Shown here: positions 1-9,960 of the stretch, piece after piece
How the letters are laid out: each line of letters starts with the position of its first letter
Position numbering within the stretch: the stretch's first letter is position 1
Program-made: the position numbers and the translations under genes
Source of the DNA: Sisyra terminalis
Lineage: Eukaryota; Arthropoda; Insecta; Neuroptera; Sisyridae
DNA: 64,000 nucleotides
Direction: 5' to 3'
Assembly: GCA_958496175.1 (NCBI GenBank)
Contig: OY292278.1
Span: 42,408,001 to 42,472,000, forward strand
Notes under the pieces: generated by a model
The model's database searches: none
What the model was told of the DNA's origin: nothing
What the model saw: only the letters and a program-made list of their open reading frames with translations

Positions 1-27
1 TCAGCAAATCCCCTCTCACAGCTAATA

Positions 28-963
28 ATGCCAATGGTCAACGAATTTCACCTAAGCAATCCATTTTTCGGCAAAATCCTCTACTTTATTTGGGACATTT
101 TTATACGATCTGTCATTGTGTACGCGATTTACTCACTCGGAACCTACCATTTGTCGTTATCATGGATCGCAATCGGAATAATGATCAAAGTGTTACACAA
201 CCATTACAACCGACAAAAGCTACAACCACGGAACACTGAAGCCACCAATAAACTATTTCCCCAAATTACCACCAACGTTAACATGGCCGAAAACATCCCG
301 TCCTGGTTAAAAATCCCCGAGGTCAACAAAGCGGGATGGGTCAACACAATTCTGGCACTGCTCTGGCCTCTATATGAAGATCACATCATTCTATGGCTAC
401 GGGAATCGGTCGAATTCAATATGGCATCACTTTGTGCCAATTACAATCTGACCAATTTTAAACTTGGCGAAATTTTAACGATTGGCCAACCGCCGCTTGT
501 GGAAGCGGTTAAAGTGCACGAAGTGCTATCCCACACCAACGATATAGTGATTGACGTGAAAATATCTTTTACTAGTGAATGCGACATTGAGTTTCACTTG
601 AATGGTATGCAGGGAAACCTACAAAACTTGACCGTAATAGGAAAGCTGCGAATTTTAACGAGACCCCTACTAAGTGCCCCGTATTTGGGTGACGTGAAGG
701 TGTACTTTCTGTTGCCTCCGGTTGTTGACTTTAAAATGAGCGGATTTGCACAGCACGGAATTTCTGGCGTTAGTCTCATTTTGAAGAAGTACATCACCGA
801 AAGAATTGCAAGCACAATGCTGTTGCCGAATGTTTTGTGTTTGCCCGAATTTAAGGTTCAAATGATCAATGTGTATCCGACCAAATCGTATAAGAAAATC
901 GAAAAGTTTGATTCGCCCAATTTAATTGCTCGTACTGAAAGTTTTCCGCGACGCATCGAATAA
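28..963 (+). CDS. SMP-domain protein, extended-synaptotagmin-like, no C2 domains
   Basis: The 311-residue intronless frame resembles the N-terminal half of extended synaptotagmins (E-Syt), ER-anchored proteins that move lipids at ER-plasma membrane contacts. Residues ~17-57 form a hydrophobic hairpin like the E-Syt ER anchor. Residues ~92-280 match the SMP lipid-binding module: a start like KAGWVNTILALLWP, a middle GKLRILTRPLL, and an end ..LLPNVLCLPE. E-Syts normally continue into three to five C2 domains; this frame stops ~35 residues after the SMP domain. An AATAAA at 992-997 suits a short mRNA. The frame is open to the window edge, which begins tcag and could be a splice acceptor, so an upstream exon is possible. 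The family call is secure; function without C2 domains is inference. Confidence 0.75.
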   Translation: MPMVNEFHLSNPFFGKILYFIWDIFIRSVIVYAIYSLGTYHLSLSWIAIGIMIKVLHNHYNRQKLQPRNTEATNKLFPQITTNVNMAENIPSWLKIPEVNKAGWVNTILALLWPLYEDHIILWLRESVEFNMASLCANYNLTNFKLGEILTIGQPPLVEAVKVHEVLSHTNDIVIDVKISFTSECDIEFHLNGMQGNLQNLTVIGKLRILTRPLLSAPYLGDVKVYFLLPPVVDFKMSGFAQHGISGVSLILKKYITERIASTMLLPNVLCLPEFKVQMINVYPTKSYKKIEKFDSPNLIARTESFPRRIE

Positions 964-991
964 TTTCTAGTTGATATTTGTATTTTTCGTT

Positions 992-997
992 AATAAA
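992..997 (+). terminator. AATAAA polyadenylation signal of the SMP gene
   Basis: An AATAAA hexamer lies 29 bases after the stop codon of the SMP-domain gene. The spacing is ordinary for a short insect 3' UTR. Confidence 0.5.
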
Positions 998-2689
998 ATC
1001 ATTAGCTATATTACTTTTCAGTTTGATCAAATTGTTATTTTAATAGAAATCTTGGGAAGTTTAACACATATGATGAAAGAAGATATGGTGGACTCGACCA
1101 AAAAGCTTGGCTTTAGGATGTACTAAAATCAAGTGATCCAACTTAACAGTAATTTTAGTCCAAAGTCAAGCCCGATGGATGTTTAATTTTATTAACTTTT
1201 AAAGAATATGGGGAAATTTTTAACTTGTAAAATTAAAAAACTTTTATTCTAAATTTTATCTAAGTTTAAAGAAAATTCATATAATTTTATTCAGTTAATT
1301 TTTTATGCTATCTATCGAAGAGAAGAAGACTTAGGAAGTCTATCCTTACCCTTAGAACGAAGAAAAGGTCCGATTTTTCCGGTAATTAATCAAAGTAATA
1401 TCTTTGATGAAACTTTCGACTAATTTTGAATCGAATATAATTTATTTGAAGTCATAGTCAAAGTTTAATCGAACCCCAAAGTTCCTCGTATTCCTCTTGC
1501 AAGGAATTGAAGGTAGCAGCTTAATTTTAGAGAAATTAATCAGTAATAAGATAATTTCCACTTAACAGAATTGAAAACTAAAATATTTTTTTCTCAATTA
1601 TATAAAAAGTTTTCCACGATGCATCGAATAATTTCTAGTTGATATTTGTAATTTTCGTTGGTAAAATCATTACCTTTAATGTTTATTTGTTTCAGGGCGT
1701 TTACACTTCATAGGAAATCATGGTCAAAATCATTAGCAACGATTCAAACCAATTCTATAGAGTTGCATATAAGAATTATTTCCTTGTACCAAACCGTACC
1801 AAACGTTCTACAAAAAATAGTCACCAATAATAAACTAGAAACTCCCTGGTTCGTTTGATAAAATTGTCATTTTAATAGAAATCATGGGAAATTTAACAAA
1901 ATAATAATTTAAGAAAAGTTAAGATTCGAACAAAAGTCTGATTTTAGGTTGCACTAAAATCAGGTGAACAAACTTGGTAACTTATGGTCAAAGGCAAGCC
2001 CGATGATTGTTTAATTTTAATAACTTAAAAAGAATATAGAACAAAAAATTTTTTGCCAACTACCATACAAGATTAAAGAATTTATATTCCAAATTTTTAC
2101 TTTAGAGTAAAAAAAAACTTATCATTGTTTTCGGTTAATTTTTTATGCTATCTTTTGAAGTCAAAAAGACTAAGGAAGTCTATCCTAAGGCGAAGAAGAG
2201 GTCCGATTTTCCCGGTAATTATTCAAAGTATTGACTTTGGTGAAACTTTCGGCCAATTTTTAATCAAAGATGTTTTTTCTCTGAAATCAAAATCAAAGTT
2301 TCATCGAACCCTAAAGTTCCTAATACTCCAAGCTATGCAATGGGAATATTAAGAATTTTAGGGTTTGATTAAGCTTTGATTTGACTTCAGAAAAAAAACT
2401 TTTTGGATTAAAAATTACTCAAAAGTTTTAACAAAATCAAACTTTGAATAATTACTGGATAAATCATACCTCTTCTTCGCCTATGGATAGACTTCCTTAG
2501 GCTATTTAAGTGGAATATTAGAAATTTTAGGGTATGGCAGCAGCTAAGATTCGAGAAAATTAATCAGTGATACGATAATTTCAATTTAACAAAATTTAAA
2601 TTTCAAAACTCTAAAAAGATTAAAGAATCTTTACATTAAACTATTGCTTGAGTGTTAGGAAAAGTTAAAATATTTTTTTGTACCCATTT

Positions 2690-2815
2690 ATTAAAATACT
2701 TATTTAATAGTTATTTAACAACTTAGGTCTTTTGCGATTCTAGGGCTAATACAAATCCGTAATCGAGAAAAATCGAAAATTTGCTCGATCCCAGAACCTA
2801 CCAGATTTGGAGCAG
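2690..2815 (-). repeat. tRNA-derived SINE, decayed copy
   Basis: This stretch matches, with many changes, the minus-strand SINE at 50419-50596: the body motif gcgattctagggct and the arm-like gatcccagaacctacc. It is interpreted as an old copy of the same SINE. Confidence 0.45.
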
Positions 2816-3142
2816 TATGTCACCTAATTTTGTGTATTGTGTGTGTATTTTTTAAACCATCTTTTGAGGCAAAGAAGCCTCAAAAAGTGATCTAATTTAC
2901 CCGGTAATTATAAATCGAGATTTGGGGATTCAAATTTTTCAAAAGAAGAGATTAGTTTTGGTTCAAATTTCAGTTGATTTTTTGACTAAAGTCAAAATCA
3001 AAGTTTATTGATCTAATATTCCACTAGCAAGAATTTGAGGTAGCAATTTAATTTTGAAGAAGTTAATCAGTGATACGATAATTTCTACTTTATAGAATTT
3101 AAAACACTTTGTACTAGTATACAAATTTTTAGTATTTCTCAA

Positions 3143-3232
3143 TTACGGAATTTTAATAACCCTAGAGTCACTAAAGACTTAAGATAGTATAAAGTGATGG
3201 TTAGTTATAATTCCCAAAAAAAAAATTTGTTT
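3143..3232 (+). repeat. SINE 3' tail in the Osiris exon flank
   Basis: The segment starting aaccctagagtcactaaag is the 3' body of the SINE family also seen at 6167 and 50419, and it ends in an A-rich tail near 3219-3228. It sits on the opposite strand just downstream of the splice donor of the minus-strand Osiris exon. Confidence 0.5.
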
Positions 3233-3252
3233 ACCAGTAAAATAATTATTAC

Positions 3253-3610
3253 CTTTTCCATTTTTTCCATTTGGTAAAAACACGGCTAGTTCCAATTGAT
3301 CGGAGGCTTCATCGCTGCGGCTTAAGCGTAAACTGAAAGCTCCCATGTCCAGGTTGAGGGCGTGTTGGGATAAGAAGGAAAACATTCTTCCCTCGGCACG
3401 TTGTGAGTCCAGTGGCGTAGCAGCACGTTCCACTTGTAAACTTAATCCAGGAGCGAATTCCACTGGCTTGTAATGCTGGAGATCGGATAGCATAGTAATC
3501 AACGATCCTTTTGTGCTTTCATCACAATTCACTTCGTTAATACAAGAATCACTGATTGATTTCATCCAAACCGTATTGGCAAGACCGAGAATGATTAAAT
3601 ATTTGAACAT
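3253..3610 (-). CDS. Osiris-family (DUF1676) protein, first coding exon only
   Basis: Reading leftward from the ATG at 3608-3610 (context accaaaATG), the frame begins with a hydrophobic signal peptide (FKYLIILGLANTVW). It then has the paired cysteines typical of Osiris proteins (C23 and C29), a charged helical stretch, and an ending NGKNGKG like the basic run before the Osiris membrane segment. A consensus donor (AAAAG/GTAATA) follows at 3252, leaving 119 codons plus one base. The expected hydrophobic segment and C-terminal Tyr-rich tail were not found down to position 1. They may lie beyond the window, making the SMP gene nested in this intron, or the gene may be broken. Osiris proteins are insect-specific, secreted or endosomal, and linked to cuticle formation; which paralogue this is cannot be said. 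Confidence 0.7.
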
Positions 3611-3864
3611 TTTGGTATCCTTTTTCTTCTTTTGGGTGGTTTGAGATTTCTAAACACAAATAAATTGAGTATTAACGAAGCTTTTTCTACACTGATAGCC
3701 GTTAAGAGTTGATTGAGTTCTTTGTCACTTGTAGGACATGTTTTATTGTTGCACAGTTGATACAGAAAATTTTCTTTTATTCTTTTATTCTTGTGTTTAG
3801 TGTAGAGAATGATGTTCAACTGATGGATGGTTTGTAAGATGCCGCGATTTTTATTCCCTGTCAC

Positions 3865-5331
3865 AGTGGATGGATTCTCCCTAGGTGAACCACACGCTAT
3901 TCAGATGCACATGCAAAACGATAAGGCGTCTGATCCTAATGAGCAAACCAACCAAGCGATTTAATTAGACACACATACATATACACGAACAATGTGCCAG
4001 ATCAATCAATTTCCCCAAGAAAAAATCCAGAAATTCCACAGAGTAATTACCACAAACCCCAAAATCAAATGATCCAATAAAAGTTTATCAACTCTCAAAA
4101 TTTGATAAAACCCCAAAAAAAATAATCAATCTACTCTTAAGCATACAAAATAAACTACTAGCAAAAGACTAGAGTTAATTAAATTTTTAATTAGCAACAG
4201 ATCATCATAAATGGCTTTAATGTTCATAATTGCATTTAATAATATTGCACATGTAACACTTAGCCCAGTTATTTTTCTAATACATTAATAGTAAATGTTG
4301 CATGCTTTGATCTCCTAGATCAGATCGAGATGTTACGCATATTTGACATGATACGATCGGGTGCTCAAATAAATTGGGAAGAAAATAGGATTTGAATGGT
4401 TTTCTTTCAATGAATATCTTGGCGAATAATGTAATGAAAGTTGAATGGGAACGTAAAACACATACCTACACAAACATAAAAAAAGTAGATTTGCAGAACA
4501 ATTCATGTGTTTTTTTTTGCTCTATACAAGCATAAGGGTTTATCTCTTTATTTAAGTTGTAAAACAAATATTTATTATTCAAACTTTTTTATTTATGACA
4601 AAGTTAAAAAATTCAGACGTTATTATTCACTTGAATTATTATGAGCTTTACGTTTTTATTGCACAGATAAAAGTATTACTTTTTCGAGAGAAAAATATAA
4701 TTGAAGATATGGCAACGACTAAGCTTAATTTTTCTAGATTTTTTGCTTAAGAAAAAAAATATGATTATCTTTTCAGTATGTCTCGTACAATGTGGCACGA
4801 CCTTCAACTACAATCATTTGGTTTTATTGTGGAATATTTAAAATCATATCTTTGGCATTAATTTCTCATTTGGAGAAGGTCCTTAGTAAATTTCAATAAA
4901 GTCATTAATGAGTGATGGATTAATTAAGCTCTTAAAAAATAGGATTCATATTTGAGTTGTCGAAGAAAAATGGGAAGGTTCCAAGAAGACATTAAAATTT
5001 TGGACTTTTTAAATCGAGAAATGATTTTAAGAAACTCTCCAAAGATAGAAAAGTTCAACCTCGCGGGACACTAAATCTTTGGTTTGACATGAAAAATCAT
5101 TTTTCAATAAAAATTCGTGCTTTTTTGAAAAGTTTAAGTTTTAAGACACATTTAATTACAATGAAAGGGGTCCCATAAGAGCGACGGATTTGAAATTGAA
5201 TTTGCTATTTGCTTAAAAGTAGATTCTCGGATTGTAAGTCAATACATTGAATTCCAATAAGAAATTGGTTATTTCTATGGTTTTAAATGTGTAAAGAATT
5301 CAGATTTAATATAGAAATAAAGATATAATAT
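3865..5331. other. Intergenic, no gene seen
   Basis: This lies upstream of the minus-strand Osiris exon. No coding frame was recognised. The part at ~4230-4400 is less repetitive than its surroundings and could hold promoter-distal regulatory sequence; that is only a guess. Confidence 0.4.
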
Positions 5332-5361
5332 TGTAACAGAAAAGGATGAAGTCTATCTCTC

Positions 5362-5526
5362 TCAAGGTTTATAAAATACACAGGTGGCCTCATGGTGGCT
5401 ACGTGATGGATACGTGACGTATCCAGAAGAAATTCGTATATATCTTCAGACTGATCAATTTCAAAATTCTTCGTATGACGTCATTTTTTTTTCTAATGGA
5501 GCAACCTGTGTAATTTACAAACGTTG
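5362..5526. mobile_element. Palindromic hAT-like MITE, copy 1
   Basis: The element runs from tcaaggtttataaaataca to the inverse ending and is largely self-complementary. Copies lie at 27512-27676 and 47434-47592. The flanks TATCTCTC (5354-5361) and TGTCTCTC (5527-5534) agree at 7 of 8 positions, so the target duplication is 8 bp, as for hAT elements. It is inserted in the solo LTR. The apparent open frame across it is a by-product of the repeat. Confidence 0.7.
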
Positions 5527-5602
5527 TGTCTCTCCTTGTGCCATGCTGGCACACGATTGGCTTAGTGATTTCTTTCTCTCTCCTACAAACGCGAATGCAC
5601 AG

Positions 5603-5690
5603 AGAAAATTCTAGAAATGTCTAGCAAACGGGAGAACATACTAGAACGTTTGGTTGCGGATATATAAGAGGCTAAGTTCGGGTAACAGTT
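5603..5690 (+). promoter_or_regulatory. Heat-shock-type promoter inside the solo LTR
   Basis: Four contiguous 5-bp units at 5603-5622 read agaaa-attct-agaaa-tgtct: three perfect alternating nGAAn/nTTCn units and one with a single change. A second cluster at 5633-5652 (agaac-atact-agaac-gtttg) has two perfect and two near units. A TATA box (tatataag, 5661-5668) follows, and an initiator-like aacagttca lies ~25 bases further on. This order and spacing match heat-shock promoters bound by HSF. Confidence 0.6.
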
Positions 5691-6166
5691 CAATTTTGGA
5701 GCTGAGATTTGAATTTCTGTTTACGTTACAACAAAGCGATTGTTATTTTATTGTGGTTTTGACTATAAACGATTATTGTCATTTGATTGTTGTTTTGACA
5801 AGAGTTTGAAACGACTGTTTATTTCCAAAGAAATAAAAAAACTTATAACGCGAACTCAATACAGCCTTGAGACGTCACGTTACAATATATTAAAATATAA
5901 TTAGTGATTAAGATTAGTGGGTAGCGAAGAAACTATGCATTAGGGGTTACTACATATTAAAAAAGATATTTTATCCTGTGCTCCATTTTATAGGTATAAT
6001 TTCTCCTTGATTTGATTTGTGACATTATTAGTCACATAAAAATCGTAGCAGTTTATTTTTGTGAAGGGGTTTTTCTTTATACTACAAATTGTGACCAAAT
6101 AATTACATTTCTTTACATTTTTCTGCAATCTCTGATATAAATTGTTAGTGCAACAATAAGCAGTAA

Positions 6167-6290
6167 AGGCCTACTAGTGGCAGAGTTGGTCAAGGTAGTG
6201 TCACAAGGTTAATTTTTATTAACCCTATAGTCGCTAAAGACCTCAGTTGTCATAGAACGACGATAAGTAAGAATTAAAAAAAATAACAAG
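6167..6290 (+). repeat. tRNA-derived SINE, internally deleted
   Basis: A tRNA-like head (ggcctactagtggcagagtt, box-A-like) is joined to the SINE 3' body (aaccctatagtcgctaaag) and an A-rich tail. The box-B part present in the 50419-50596 copy is missing here. Confidence 0.55.
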
Positions 6291-7439
6291 CATTAACTAG
6301 CATTTAAAAGTGCAGCAGCATTTCCTTAATCCTTCTATTTAATTGCAAAAATAAAATAAATTTATCCAATTTTTTTGACCAAGGATTAATTCTTCTATTG
6401 TCTCACATACCATTAAAAAATATTTAATTTTCTCTAATATCCCAATCTTTACTTGATTACGTAAATGCCCAGATCATAATCTCTTTGAAAAAGGAGGATG
6501 GCTGTTTAGAATCTAATTTTTCCTCAAATCTTTCCTTCAATAGCCTTAAAGCAAAATTTACTAAAATTGAAAAAAAAACAGTCCCGGAATAATATAATAT
6601 AAAGTCAACACATTGACCGTAATTTGGGTATGAAAAGCTATTTTAAAAATAAGATGGATTTAACAAAGAATTATCATAAATTTATTGTTAATTGCTGTAA
6701 AACCAATTGATTTTTTTTATTTTTTAACTTTTTGCTAAGTTTTTTATTGAACAAAAATGTTTAAATGGTAATTAGAGGTTGTAGTGATTTAGTCAAGGAT
6801 TGTATATGTATTATCAGTAGTGTAGTATATTTGGTAGAAGTATTAGATATCTCTTGTGCTATTTGATGATTCAGTGATATATAATATGATTCATAAAATA
6901 TGGATATGCAAGGCTATATTATTTTATATTCGAAATACTATTAAACAGGTCCAAGTCAGCAAAAAAATCTTATTATGTATATCTTTAATTTAATTTTCTT
7001 TGCATAAAAATTTATTGTTACAGATATGTTTTCGAATGGTTGCCACTTTAGAGTCTTTAAATTCAAAAGAACATATCAAATGGTAAAAGAATCGCTTATG
7101 GGTACTACATTTTTTATATAAAATTTAAGTGTTCAAAGGCTTAGATATGCACTATTGATGCAATCAATGCAATCAAAGGTTTTAAACGTACGAGGTGTAA
7201 TCTGAAAGTAAAATGTTTTTTTTAATTTCGTGGACTACCTACATCTGATTAAAAATTTTCTTTCTTTTATGCAACTTTACATGCCGACAACAAATGTTGA
7301 TAAAATTATCCTTAAAGTGATAAAAAATTTCTTTTATAAAGCTCTAAAAGTTGTGTTTTACTGTGCTTAGGTTAATTTTTATAAGTTGCTAAATTTTCAA
7401 CTAAAAGTTTTCACATCCAATTCGCTCAGGAGCATTTAA

Positions 7440-7720
7440 ACGGTGATCTTGCTTTAATCAAAATCAGTACTAATGACGGAACGTGGTTATATGTATATGA
7501 TGTCGAAACGAAAATTTAATAATCTTCAATAATCTGGAGAACCAAAATCGATAGGTTGGTCGAAACCGAAGGTTTCGGTTTTTATTTTCTTTTACCATAA
7601 TGATGTGGTGCATCTTGGATTCTTTTCGAAAAGTTTTACAAGTATTAAAGGATGTAACCTTAAAGTTATGAGCGTTTTGCGTGGTACTATACGAATAAAA
7701 TGAATGGGTTTCTAGAAAAA
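7440..7720 (+). pseudogene. Mariner transposase relic
   Basis: The plus strand shows decayed mariner transposase: a segment like TNDGTWLYVYDVETK corresponds to the first catalytic motif (TGDETW..YDPETK). Further on come HNDVVHLGFF and a helix like NLKVMSVLRGTIRIK, matching the family region between the first and second catalytic aspartates. In-frame stops are present. No terminal repeats were seen. Confidence 0.55.
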
Positions 7721-7783
7721 AACGTTATCATAAAAGTTATCATACTATACCAACCATATTCATTAAATTAGATTTTTCACAAC

Positions 7784-9225
7784 TTTTTTTTTATAATGAT
7801 ATTTATAGTCGCTCTAACAACAGGGTCTTGCACGACTTTATCGACACTTTATTATTATTATTATCCAATTTTTTCACTTGAAACAACACCGCACTCGCAC
7901 GTTGCACTTGTCCAGACTCATTCCACTCACACTATTTCAACATTCACAACATACTATCCCAAAACTGTATTAAATGTCTTCGTACAGCCTCGCCGCTTTG
8001 AGATATTCGATGGTCGCACGAATCCCTCTGGCTGTGCTTAGGCATTCCTCAATGTCCCGTGGTAATTTCCACTTTCCTCCCTGTAGCTCTGGCATTCCAC
8101 GAGGATATGGTCCACCGTTAGCTCGCCTCCACATCTGCATCTCGCCTGTTCTCCGGTCATCAGGTGGGAGTGGGTCAATTTGGTATAACCAAATCTCAGC
8201 CTGATGGACACAATGCCTTCCCTCCTAGTCAGGGTACCCAGCAGTCAGGGACCACCCAGCACCGATCTTCTTACCCTCTGAAGTTTTTGAGGATGCCTCT
8301 GCCATATAGCATCCCATGCTGCCTAACTTCGTTTATGGCATTCTCTAATTGAGTCCTCCTTGTGACGGTCTCTCCCTCCTCGTAGCTTTTTTAGCTGCTT
8401 CGTCCGCCAGCTCATTATCCTCGATCCCCTGATGTCCTGGGATCCACACGAGCTCCATGACTCGCCCTTCCGCCAGCAGTTTGCGCAGCCTGCATTAAAT
8501 GGCTTTAATTAAAGTATTTTTATTGCTAGGGTTTGCTATGGCGAAAGGCTTGTTAAGGAGTCCGTGAAGGTAACATTTCGATTAATATTTGAGAGTTCCT
8601 CCCCTAGAAGCTCCAAGCTCTTTAGGATGGCTCTTGCTTCGCAGGTAAATATGGATGATCCACCCGATACTCTTTGTTGGTAGATTTTGCTTTCAGTTAC
8701 AACTGTGAAATCCACAGTTCATTTTGAACTGAGCCAATGAAAGCTCAATTTTGGGTTCCCAGGGTTCCCATGGCGGAGGTTGGTTGACGGTGAAGGTCTT
8801 CGGCTTTTCCAATTTTAATTCCTGTCTATAGTGTGCCGCTCGTATTCCTACAGAGAGGCGATAATTTCTCTTGTAACCAGAATCTGGACCGATTTCAGTC
8901 TGATTAATCACATAACTCCTGGCTGGGTTGTCTAGGTGCCTGGTGGTTTTTGCTGCGTACTTGATGGTTAGGATTTTTCGTCCCCAGCAAAAAGGAGCTC
9001 TTCTGCTTCCGCTAAAATACTTAGCGTAGGGCTGGATCGGAAAGCTTCTTTGCATAACCTCAGAGCCAAGTTATGAATAGGATCCAGCGTTTTCAGGCGA
9101 TATTTGGCTGCTGAATCATACAGCAGGGCTCCATAGTCTATCTTTTGCAGGACTATTGTCCTGTATGTGTTCATGAGGGTATCCGAATTAGCTCCCCAAT
9201 CCCCAACTTTTACTTCTTTCAAAAA
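7784..9225 (-). mobile_element. 5'-truncated I-type non-LTR retrotransposon with RNase H
   Basis: Read leftward from 9222, the C-terminal part of a reverse transcriptase appears (IVLQKIDYGALLYDSAAK..LDPIHNLALRLC..AFRSSP), then a linker with PPWEP. After that comes an RNase H segment (~8385-8470, WIPGHQGIEDNELADEA) and a terminal Cys-rich motif (~8100-8160, CRCGGELTVDHILVEC). Frames change several times, so it is a pseudogene. The region is richer in G+C than its surroundings. A TAA-type microsatellite on the minus strand at ~7848-7864 and an A-run near 7785 lie where the 3' end should be. RNase H with these motifs points to the I/LOA group of LINEs. Confidence 0.8.
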
Positions 9226-9573
9226 TGGAAAAGTTTGTTTCTATTATTGAGGAAATAAAAACCGCACAGCTAAAAAAGTTTAAGTTCTCACCAAAAAGCA
9301 CAAATCAGAAGTGCTTCGAGGGTTTGAAAAAGCAACAAAGAAAACCAACTTGATATTGATGAATAAGTACTATAAGTACTTTTCGATAAAAATACAAAGA
9401 CAACTTAATTTTTGAGCTGTATTTTTGAGCTCAAACTTTGCTGTATGAAATATAAATAATTTAAGAAAATATAGTTTTTAATAGACTTTAATTGAAGATA
9501 ACTATAGATTGAAAGGATGACATCTCCGAGACGTCATTGTAGGTCCAAGAAGATGAGGATATTTTATTAATAT

Positions 9574-9960
9574 ATCATTCTGAAGCCAATGCACCATTCT
9601 TATAGCCCTAGGGCTTTAAAACATTTAGATTGGAAACATAAATTTTTCACTAAAATCACAAGTGACAATTGAATAAGAACCATCACTGTAGGCATTAAAA
9701 TCCATAATTTGCAGAACTTTATAACATTCCTCTTCTTGAATAAAAGAATTGTTATCTTGGCTGATTAAATAATAGCTATATTCACTTTTTGGCTTTTAAT
9801 CAAACAAAATTAAGTAATTAAGAACTAAGAATTAAGAAAGTATGATGAAGTCAAGCAATGCACTAATATCTGATAATTTTTTAGATAATATATTTTTTTA
9901 AAACGTATAAAGTCATTATTTTGACCTTTGTCATTGATGAAAAATTGGTGATCAGTAATT
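9574..9960. repeat. Dispersed repeat, partner at 63136-63500
   Basis: The sequence around ttaaaacatttagattggaa and what follows recurs with small differences at 63136-63500 in the same orientation. No coding frame or terminal repeat identifies its class. Confidence 0.6.

Larger units (their letters stand above)
938..3100. repeat. Decayed tandem duplication of the SMP gene 3' end and flank
   Basis: The last codons and stop of the SMP gene (from 938) recur at 1608 with the same stop codon, followed by the same 3' flank. A second landmark (ttaattttttatgctatct) recurs at ~1297 and ~2137, so copy 2 has gained ~170 bases near 1690-1860. A third partial copy lies at ~2845-3100. Copy 2 also contains an internal hairpin: ~2165-2335 is repeated in inverted orientation at ~2350-2515. 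Nothing here has a convincing open frame on either strand. The duplicated stop-codon context suggests an unequal exchange that once included more of the SMP gene. Confidence 0.7.
5332..5884 (+). mobile_element. Solo LTR (gypsy-like) with a nested MITE
   Basis: The unit starts TGTAACA (5332) and ends GTTACA (5884), a perfect terminal inverted repeat of the LTR type, and is flanked by ATAT on both sides (5328-5331 and 5885-5888). Removing the MITE at 5362-5526 and its duplicated target leaves an LTR of ~380 bp. It carries a TATA box, an initiator-like site and AATAAA (~5832) in the order expected for U3-R-U5. No primer-binding site, second LTR or gag-pol remnant follows, so it is read as a solo LTR. 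Confidence 0.65.

Noticed and set aside
594..861. Two minus-strand open frames inside the SMP gene
   Set aside because: They are antisense to a frame with clear SMP-domain similarity and have no similarity of their own.
3595..3864. Minus-strand 89-codon frame just upstream of the Osiris exon
   Set aside because: It overlaps the start of the Osiris exon in another frame, is Lys/Asn/Leu-rich like random AT-rich sequence, and probably covers the leader.
5384..5614. 76-codon plus-strand frame
   Set aside because: It runs across the palindromic MITE into the LTR; the matching frame at 27418-27624 is the same repeat.
5527..5884. LTR starting at TGTGTC (5527)
   Set aside because: Position 5527 is the border of the MITE target duplication. 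The real LTR start with matching inverted ends and ATAT flanks is TGTAACA at 5332.
7796..8352. Three overlapping plus-strand frames
   Set aside because: They are shadows of the minus-strand LINE, whose RNase H and Cys-rich motifs fix the coding strand.
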